Shown one piece after another: positions 1 to 6,142 of a stretch of 6,930 nt of DNA (positions are counted from its first letter, which is position 1; each line of letters begins with the position of its first letter). The translations under genes and the position numbers were made by a program. A model generated the notes under the pieces. That model was not told the origin of the DNA and ran no database searches. It saw only the letters and a list, made by a program, of their open reading frames with translations. The DNA comes from an uncultured Lachnospiraceae bacterium (GTDB lineage Bacteria; Bacillota; Clostridia; Lachnospirales; Lachnospiraceae). Where the stretch lies: NCBI GenBank assembly GCA_902783305.1, contig CACZQU010000574.1:1-6930 (forward strand), given 5' to 3'.

Positions 1-1
1 G

Positions 2-46
2 GGAGAGCGGCTGTCCGGGAAACAGGCTTTTGCAATGGATTTTTGA
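2..46 (+). CDS. possible 3' end of an upstream gene (fragment)
   Basis: Reading from base 2 gives fourteen codons (GERLSGKQAFAMDF) and then a TGA stop at 44-46, 33 bases before the pta start. This would suit the tail of an upstream co-directional gene. The fragment is too short to identify, and the other two + frames are also open across this stretch, so the frame choice is a guess. No terminator hairpin is visible between 46 and pta, so pta may be transcribed with whatever lies upstream. Confidence 0.22.
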   Translation, partial: GERLSGKQAFAMDF

Positions 47-55
47 CGGACGTGA

Positions 56-1084
<1,029 letters not shown>

Positions 1085-1126
1085 AGCAGGATATCGGTTC
1101 TGACCGTGCGGCAGACAACAATTACG

Positions 1127-1158
1127 GGATCTGTGACGAAAAGGGTCTGACAGATTCC
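1127..1158 (+). promoter_or_regulatory. hairpin in the pta-ackA spacer
   Basis: GGATCTGT (1127-1134) pairs with ACAGATTCC (1150-1158), giving eight base pairs with one bulged T at 1155. GAC (1135-1137) can extend it against GTC (1145-1147). It lies upstream of the terminator hairpin at 1176-1214 in the same spacer. It has no T tract of its own, so it is not a terminator. It may be a leader or 3'-UTR structure, or chance; only the pairing is directly seen. Confidence 0.3.
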
Positions 1159-1175
1159 GGATGAGAAAACATCAG

Positions 1176-1214
1176 CTGCCCGGGGCAGGCTCCGCCGACA
1201 CCCGGGCAGTTTTT
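1176..1214 (+). terminator. intrinsic terminator between pta and ackA
   Basis: CTGCCCGGG (1176-1184) and CCCGGGCAG (1201-1209) form a perfect 9-bp GC-rich stem with a 16-base loop, followed directly by TTTTT (1210-1214). The loop can form a small GGC/GCC helix of its own (1188-1190 with 1194-1196). This is the classic Rho-independent layout and should end or attenuate pta transcripts. Only 24 bases separate the T tract from the ackA ribosome binding site, too few for a complete separate promoter. ackA therefore probably depends on read-through or on a promoter that overlaps the hairpin. Confidence 0.8.
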
Positions 1215-1254
1215 ACCCAAAGTATGCTTTTGAACTACAGGAGGATATCCCAAG

Positions 1255-2451
1255 ATGAATGTATTAGTGATCAACTGCGGCAGCTCTTCCCTGAAATATC
1301 AGCTGATCGATTCTGATTCTGAGCAGGTCCTGGCCAAAGGCCTTTGCGAAAGAATCGGTCTTGACGGAAGACTGGTTTATCAGAAATCCGGTCTGGACAA
1401 GGAAGTTACTGAAGCTCCGATGCCGACCCACAAGGAAGCGATTCAGCTTGTTCTTGATGCACTGACCAACAAGGAAAGCGGCGCGATTGCCAGCCTTGAT
1501 GAGGTCGATGCCGTAGGCCACAGAATTGTCCATGGCGGTGAGCAGTTTACCGCATCCGCCCTGATTACGGAAGAGATGATCAAGACCGTAGAGGAATGCA
1601 ATGAGCTTGCACCCCTTCACAATCCCGCGAATCTGATCGGTATCCGCGTCTGCACAGAACTGATGCCGGGTGTGCCCCAGGTAGGCGTTTTTGATACGGC
1701 GTTCCATCAGACCATGCCGGCGAAAGCGTATCTGTACGGCCTTCCCATTGATTATTACAAGAACTACAAGGTACGCCGTTATGGCTTCCATGGCACCTCC
1801 CACAGCTTTGTCTCCAAAAGAGCCGTGGAGTTCCTCGGACTGGACAAGGATAATTCCAAAGTGATTGTCTGCCACCTGGGCAACGGCTCCTCCATCAGCG
1901 CCGTGGTGAATGGCAAATGTGTGGATACCACAATGGGACTTACTCCACTGGAAGGACTGGTCATGGGCACCCGCTCCGGAAATATTGACCCCGCGATCGT
2001 GGAATATGTCGCCAAAAAAGAAAACCTGGACATTGCGGGTATCATGAATGTACTGAATAAAAAATCCGGCCTGCAGGGACTCTCCGGTGTTTCCAGCGAT
2101 ATGCGCGACCTCGAAGCCGCAGCTGACGGCGGAAATGAAAACGCCCGCAATGCTGTTGATGTTCTGTGCTATCAGATCGCCAAATTTGTCGGCGGCTATG
2201 TCGCGGCAATGAATGGCGTCGATGCCATTGCCTTTACCGCGGGTATTGGTGAAAACGATCTCAGAGTCCGCAAAACCGTGTGCTCTTACCTTGGCTATCT
2301 GGGAATTGCCATCGATGATGAGGCCAATGCCAGAAGAGGTGAGGATGTCGTCATCTCCACAGCCGATTCCAAGGTAAAGGTTGCCGTGATCCCGACCAAC
2401 GAAGAGCTGGCCATCTGCCGCGACACCGTAGCAATCGTTTCCGGGAAGTAA
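1255..2451 (+). CDS. ackA: acetate kinase
   Basis: Acetate kinase transfers phosphate from acetyl-phosphate to ADP, making acetate and ATP in the cytoplasm. It completes the pathway begun by Pta. The protein is 398 residues, normal for the family (ASKHA fold). Signatures run in order: VLVINCGSSSLKYQL (3-17), GHRIVHGGEQF (88-98), FDTAFHQTMP (146-155), RRYGFHGTSH (174-183), HLGNGSSISAV (207-217), GLVMGTRSGNIDPA (234-247), TAGIGEN (328-334) and PTNEELAICRDT (380-391). N7, R90, D147, H179 and R240, with E383 or E384, match the known active-site residues of the Methanosarcina enzyme. AGGAGG (1239-1244) lies 10 bases before the ATG. No conventional U-tract terminator follows; instead a large folded element begins 18 bases after the stop. 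In many Clostridia ackA is followed by yceD and rpmF, which are absent here. Confidence 0.97.
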   Translation: MNVLVINCGSSSLKYQLIDSDSEQVLAKGLCERIGLDGRLVYQKSGLDKEVTEAPMPTHKEAIQLVLDALTNKESGAIASLDEVDAVGHRIVHGGEQFTASALITEEMIKTVEECNELAPLHNPANLIGIRVCTELMPGVPQVGVFDTAFHQTMPAKAYLYGLPIDYYKNYKVRRYGFHGTSHSFVSKRAVEFLGLDKDNSKVIVCHLGNGSSISAVVNGKCVDTTMGLTPLEGLVMGTRSGNIDPAIVEYVAKKENLDIAGIMNVLNKKSGLQGLSGVSSDMRDLEAAADGGNENARNAVDVLCYQIAKFVGGYVAAMNGVDAIAFTAGIGENDLRVRKTVCSYLGYLGIAIDDEANARRGEDVVISTADSKVKVAVIPTNEELAICRDTVAIVSGK

Positions 2452-2469
2452 CCCATTGCAACCTGTCAA

Positions 2470-2674
2470 GGTTACTGTTCACGATCTTACATTCCCCGCG
2501 CGTGAGGCGAATGGTACCCTAGAAATGGCCATCCGCAGGCGTCGGTACTTAGTGAGTGCAAGCCGAAAGCGCAGCACGAACTTAGTACCGCTACGCCGAG
2601 GACGAGTGGGAACGTGCCATTTCGGGTACCATTCGCCCGCGCGTGGCTTTACGGTTAAGCCGTGAATAGTTACT
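2470..2674 (+). repeat. large multi-stem inverted-repeat element or structured RNA
   Basis: Almost the whole ackA downstream spacer folds into nested helices read directly from the bases. The outer arms GTTACTGTTCACG (2471-2483) and CGTGAATAGTTAC (2661-2673) pair with one mismatch and one G-T. CGCGCG (2497-2502) pairs with 2638-2643. Bases 2506-2519 pair perfectly with 2624-2637 after a 3-base TGA bulge. Bases 2522-2529 pair perfectly with 2616-2623 after a 2-base TA bulge. Then GGCGT (2538-2542) pairs with ACGCC (2593-2597), and CGGTACT (2543-2549) with AGTACCG (2584-2590). The tip holds GTGC/GCAC (2556-2559, 2574-2577) and a possible GAAA-loop hairpin (2562-2572). A side hairpin forms from GGCTT (2645-2649) and AAGCC (2657-2661). 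The order and density of the helices exceed what chance allows. It may be a non-coding RNA, a dispersed palindromic repeat of ERIC or MITE type, or a 3'-end processing or terminator structure for ackA. An open frame of 69 codons crosses it but shows no sign of being a gene. Which strand acts, if only one does, cannot be told. Confidence 0.85.
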
Positions 2675-2692
2675 ATTGGAAGGTTTGGCCAT

Positions 2693-4963
2693 ATGAAAAC
2701 CGTGATTCAATCACTGCAGAATTTTTACCGGAAAGGGAATCCGGTCACGCTTTATATTCAAGGTTCTTTTTTTCATTTTTCCGATGTGGTTGTCTCTCAG
2801 AGTGGAGTTCTGGCGAAGGATGAAGCGGGAAACAGCTGGTTTTTTGACCCTGACAGCGTGGCCGGCTATTCCCTTGATTATGATCCGAAAGCTTCGGCTC
2901 TTCCTCTGGTTTCGAACGAAAGACAAGGAACGGGTTTCTCAGACGGAAGAGACCTGGAAAAACATCGGTTTACGGGAAGCGGATCCGAAGCCGGCAGCGA
3001 TGAAGTATTGCTCCAGGGAACTGATCCTAAGGCGGAGGACGAGTCCCGCTGTCAGAGACTGGGGGATTTTACCCCGGATTCAGATTCCTTCGGGGAACCG
3101 CTTACCAGGGAAGAGCATGATTTTCTTGTACAGAATTATCCTTGTGATGACGCAAAGGTGATGGAGCAGTGCATTCCTAAGCTGGAGCTTCCGGCCTTTG
3201 CCTCCTCCGCAATTCTGTGGCCGGCTCTGCGCGGGCAGTTTGCCGTCAATTCCGCATCCTTAAGGGAAGCGGAACGCCTGATGCTTCGGATTGATACTCT
3301 TTTGCCGGAGGATCTAGGCCAGGGACTGGATCAGATCCGGGACTGCATGACTCGCTTTCCGCAGCTGGAAAACGCGTTTGGCTGTCTGGAGGCAAAGGCT
3401 TACCTGGCGGCAGGAGAAAGAGATCGGGCTCTTTCCGTTTTCCTGGAACAAAACTGTTATCCGGAGGCCATTTCCCTGATGAATGTGGATCAGGAACGCG
3501 GCGAAATGCTGGCTTTGCTTGTGGATTATCTTGACTCGACGGCCGATTCTTATTTATCTAATAAGCAGCAAAAGCTCCTCCTGATGCTTGCGAAATACTG
3601 TGAGACGAGTGCGGATGCAGCTCTCCTCTATGACCTGACGGGAAAGAAATGCGCGGATGGAGACGCGGATCCTGCTTATTCGGCGGCGCTGATTTATCTG
3701 ATCAGGCGGAAAAAGGAGGAGTTTGAACCGGAGCAGGAGGATCTTGAGGACGTCCGTTTCCTTATGGCAAAGCTGAAGGAGACATGGGGCTTCAGAGAAA
3801 GACCTAAGGGCGTAAAGGGTGAAGCGGTCCGGACAGACTGGACCTTCTCCGGCTGTCCACAGGAACAGCCCTCGGGCAGCGGCAGGGAGATCATCGCCCG
3901 TCTTGAGCAGGAAAAGTATTATATGGTACAGCTCAAGTACCGTCTGAAAAATGCTTCCAGGAAGCAGGTTCCCTATCAGTTCTGGCTGCATTTCCTCCCG
4001 GAACCGGACAGTAAGGACGAGCTTTATCTGAATGCGCATCAGATTATCGACCCGTTTCTGTCCCGCTACCTGACTACGATGCCGGAGGATAAGATTACCT
4101 CATCAACCTGCGGGATTATGTTTTTTTCCGGATGTAATGACAAAGGAGTGACGGCGAATTTTGCTTTTCTGGCCGGAAGCGGAAGAAAAGCCGCCCTGAA
4201 TGAGGCACTGCGTTATCCGCCTTTCAGGGAAACACCTGATGTTTGTCTGGATCCGTTCAAGCTCCTTCCGGTTGCGGCGGAAGGGCTGCTTGTCAGCCGC
4301 TTTGGAGAGGAAAACTGCCGGAACAGGATGATCGGGTCTCAGCCTGAAGCGGTCCGGGATGCGAAAATCTATCTTTTTCTCCGTCAGGCGCTGGACGGAT
4401 TTGCCGGGGATGCGGAAATCCCGGAGCCCTTTGCAGCGGATCCTGCCCTGAGGGAGTGCGCGGAAGGAATGCAGGAGGGAAAAGATCGTACGTTGTCTGA
4501 GAGGATGCTGTGGCTGAACCGGCTGATCTGGAGACTTGACAGGAAGGATGAAAACCTGGTTGTGCTGGTGGAGTGTTTCTGTTATGGACTTTCTGACGCT
4601 CATCCCTTCTTTATTTCCTTTGAGAGCGGAGATGACAAAAACAAAGATTTTCTGTGGGACCAGATTCTGAAAGCATTGGGAACGATGAGACTTCTTGAGG
4701 CGCTTAACCGGATTCCTGCCTGGAAAAGCGCTCTTCTGAAAAAGAAAAAAAGGACTTCTCCGGACAACCTTGACCCTTCGCACAAAACGCAATGGGACAG
4801 AATGGTACTTCTTGAGGAGTATATCAGAAACATTCTTGAAGGCGATGAGGAGAAGGCCCTGGACGTTTTCGGTCATCTGATCAAGGCAGAGGGGATCTGG
4901 AAAAGCGAAAAAGCGGCGCTGCAGACCATTCAGGAGACATGCCGGTCTGCGCCGGCTCCATGA
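2693..4963 (+). CDS. unknown 756-residue protein with Hfq/Sm-like N-terminus
   Basis: I do not recognise this protein as a named family. The ATG is preceded by GGAAGG (2678-2683) at 9 bases, which supports the start. There is no signal peptide or membrane segment, so it is probably cytoplasmic. Residues 1-62 resemble an Hfq/Sm-like unit: a short helix (VIQSLQNFYRKG), a strand NPVTLYIQG comparable to Hfq VPVSIYLVNG, then further short strands ending at FFDPDSVAGYSL. The YKHA-type motif of true Hfq is missing. Residues about 75-135 are polar, acidic and probably disordered. Residues 136-370 are mostly helical, with a TPR-like helix pair near 228-265 (CLEAKAYLAAGERDRALSVF). Residues about 405-495 appear strand-rich. 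The remainder is helical and includes a basic stretch, KKKKR (683-687). It is full length and in frame throughout. It lies between the folded element and pilT; a role in RNA binding or in pilus function is speculation. Confidence 0.9.
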   Translation: MKTVIQSLQNFYRKGNPVTLYIQGSFFHFSDVVVSQSGVLAKDEAGNSWFFDPDSVAGYSLDYDPKASALPLVSNERQGTGFSDGRDLEKHRFTGSGSEAGSDEVLLQGTDPKAEDESRCQRLGDFTPDSDSFGEPLTREEHDFLVQNYPCDDAKVMEQCIPKLELPAFASSAILWPALRGQFAVNSASLREAERLMLRIDTLLPEDLGQGLDQIRDCMTRFPQLENAFGCLEAKAYLAAGERDRALSVFLEQNCYPEAISLMNVDQERGEMLALLVDYLDSTADSYLSNKQQKLLLMLAKYCETSADAALLYDLTGKKCADGDADPAYSAALIYLIRRKKEEFEPEQEDLEDVRFLMAKLKETWGFRERPKGVKGEAVRTDWTFSGCPQEQPSGSGREIIARLEQEKYYMVQLKYRLKNASRKQVPYQFWLHFLPEPDSKDELYLNAHQIIDPFLSRYLTTMPEDKITSSTCGIMFFSGCNDKGVTANFAFLAGSGRKAALNEALRYPPFRETPDVCLDPFKLLPVAAEGLLVSRFGEENCRNRMIGSQPEAVRDAKIYLFLRQALDGFAGDAEIPEPFAADPALRECAEGMQEGKDRTLSERMLWLNRLIWRLDRKDENLVVLVECFCYGLSDAHPFFISFESGDDKNKDFLWDQILKALGTMRLLEALNRIPAWKSALLKKKKRTSPDNLDPSHKTQWDRMVLLEEYIRNILEGDEEKALDVFGHLIKAEGIWKSEKAALQTIQETCRSAPAP

Positions 4964-4976
4964 GCGGGAGAATACG

Positions 4977-5028
4977 ATACCTGCGGGAAAAAAATAATAT
5001 AAAGATATATTTGCTCCTCGCAGGGTAT
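4977..5028 (+). promoter_or_regulatory. AT-rich promoter-like core inside an imperfect inverted repeat
   Basis: ATACCTGCG (4977-4985) can pair with CGCAGGGTAT (5019-5028) as nine base pairs with one bulged G. The 33-base interval between them is very AT-rich and holds -10-like hexamers TATAAA (4998-5003) and TATATT (5006-5011). No good -35 hexamer sits 17 bases upstream of either. The region could be a pilT promoter flanked by operator arms, or a hairpin in a read-through transcript. Only the base composition and the pairing are directly seen. Confidence 0.35.
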
Positions 5029-5087
5029 GCACAGGCACTGAAATATCTGTTCCGGAACTCGTATACGGATGAGGAGGATAGGCGGTT

Positions 5088-6140
5088 ATGGACCTGATAG
5101 AGCTTTTGAAAAGAACGGTTGAGCTGGGAGGCGCGGATCTGTTTATCATTCCCGGGTCTGTACCGAAAGTAAAAGTCAAAGGTATCATGAAGGAGCTCTC
5201 CGATGAACGGATTATTCCCGAAAATTCAGAGAAGCTTGTCGAGGAAATGTCTGCTCTTGCCCACAGGGATATTGCGCTGATCAACCGGACCGGAGACGAT
5301 GATTTCTCTTTTGCGGTCAAGGATCTCAGCCGTTTTCGGTGCAATGCCTATAAACAGAGGGGAACGTTGGCAGCCGCGTGCAGAGTCGTGTCATTCGGCC
5401 TTCCCAAAGCCCAGGATCTGATGATCCCGAAGCAGGTCATGGATCTGATCGAGCTTCGGGAAGGGATGGTACTTGTCACCGGCCCTACCGGCAGCGGAAA
5501 AAGTACGACACTTGCCTGTATGGTCGATGCGATTAATTCTTCCCGGAGTGATCATATCGTGACAATCGAAGATCCGATAGAATATCTTCACCGGCATAAA
5601 ATGTCCCTGGTAAGCCAGAGGGAGATTCCAAGTGACACAGTCTCCTTTGCCAGCGCTCTCAGGGCTGCGCTCAGACAGGCGCCGGATGTCATCATGCTGG
5701 GGGAGATGAGAGACCGGGATACGATCCGTACAGCGATTACGGCTGCCGAAACAGGACATCTGGTTCTATCCTCTCTCCATACCAGCAGTGCGGCGACTTC
5801 GGTTGACCGGATTATTGATTCCTTTGAAGCCTCTCAGCAGGCACAGGTCAGGCTGCAGCTTTCCATGGTTCTCAGGGCAGTGATATCCCAGAGACTGATT
5901 CCTTCCGTCAACGGAGATATGATTCCGGCTTTTGAAGTGATGACGGCAAATACCGCGATTCAGAACCTGATCCGGGACGGACGTACTCACCAGATTGACA
6001 ATACGATTCTTGCCTCTCATGGAAAAACCATGCTGTCCCTTGACAATGAACTGCTGCGTCTGGTTAAAGAAGGAAAGATCTCAAAGAATGATGCGCTGCT
6101 CTCCGCATCGAATGCCGATGCGCTGTCCAAGAGGCTTTGA
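5088..6140 (+). CDS. pilT: PilT-type type IV pilus retraction ATPase
   Basis: PilT is a hexameric cytoplasmic ATPase of the secretion-ATPase superfamily that powers type IV pilus disassembly, giving retraction and twitching motility. The 350-residue length is typical. The N-terminal PAS-like domain begins with the family's GGADLFI variant of the SDLH motif (14-20). Core motifs are all present: Walker A GPTGSGKST (132-140), the Asp box VTIEDPIEYLH (158-168), Walker B PDVIMLGEMRD (199-209) with E206, and the His box TGHLVLSSLHT (222-232) with H224 and H231. AIQNLIRDGRTHQI (290-303) matches the AIRNLIRE retraction motif with two changes, R to Q and E to D. This motif and the short N-terminus separate it from PilB/GspE assembly ATPases. 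GAGGAGG (5071-5077) lies 10 bases before the ATG. No pilin, pilB or pilC is in the window, so the rest of the machine must be elsewhere. The sensor kinase gene starts 2 bases after the stop. Confidence 0.95.
   Translation: MDLIELLKRTVELGGADLFIIPGSVPKVKVKGIMKELSDERIIPENSEKLVEEMSALAHRDIALINRTGDDDFSFAVKDLSRFRCNAYKQRGTLAAACRVVSFGLPKAQDLMIPKQVMDLIELREGMVLVTGPTGSGKSTTLACMVDAINSSRSDHIVTIEDPIEYLHRHKMSLVSQREIPSDTVSFASALRAALRQAPDVIMLGEMRDRDTIRTAITAAETGHLVLSSLHTSSAATSVDRIIDSFEASQQAQVRLQLSMVLRAVISQRLIPSVNGDMIPAFEVMTANTAIQNLIRDGRTHQIDNTILASHGKTMLSLDNELLRLVKEGKISKNDALLSASNADALSKRL
6129..6134 (+). promoter_or_regulatory. ribosome binding site within the pilT end, supporting a GTG start
   Basis: AAGAGG at 6129-6134 lies inside the last codons of pilT and 8 bases before the GTG at 6143. 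The first in-frame ATG downstream falls inside the first membrane segment (residue 25), so it would truncate the protein's anchor. The site therefore decides for GTG and implies translational coupling with pilT. Confidence 0.6.
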
Positions 6141-6142
6141 CG

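Noticed and set aside
1264..2469. 401-codon open frame antisense to ackA
   Set aside because: A mirror of ackA codon bias. Its translation shows no recognisable motif and the + strand gene is certain.
2456..2665. Open + strand frame of 69 codons (MQPVKVTV...) across the folded element
   Set aside because: It has no ribosome binding site, starts 4 bases after the ackA stop, and lies almost entirely inside the paired arms. Its arginine- and serine-rich composition is explained by the structured sequence.
2470..2674. Integron attC site, CRISPR repeat or known riboswitch
   Set aside because: There is no GTTRRRY/RYYYAAC core pair, no spaced direct repeats, and no riboswitch consensus core that I recognise.
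2648..2676. Promoter-like TTTACG - 17 bases - TACTAT at the 3' end of the element
   Set aside because: Both hexamers are weak (4 of 6), and the implied transcript would begin at or inside the GGAAGG ribosome binding site (2678-2683), leaving no usable leader.
2468..2683. AAGG at 2468-2471 and 2680-2683 as a target-site duplication around the element
   Set aside because: Four bases is too short to mean much, the left copy overlaps the outer arm, and the right copy is part of a ribosome binding site.
5025..5087. Possible c-di-GMP (GEMM) riboswitch ahead of pilT, prompted by GCACAGGC at 5029-5036
   Set aside because: Only a few bases match the conserved start. The paired P2/P3 arms and the remaining conserved core are absent before the pilT start.
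4103..5344. 413-codon open frame on the - strand across the unknown gene end and pilT start
   Set aside because: It overlaps two + strand genes, crosses their spacer and shows no family signature; it is a shadow frame rich in Arg and Ser.
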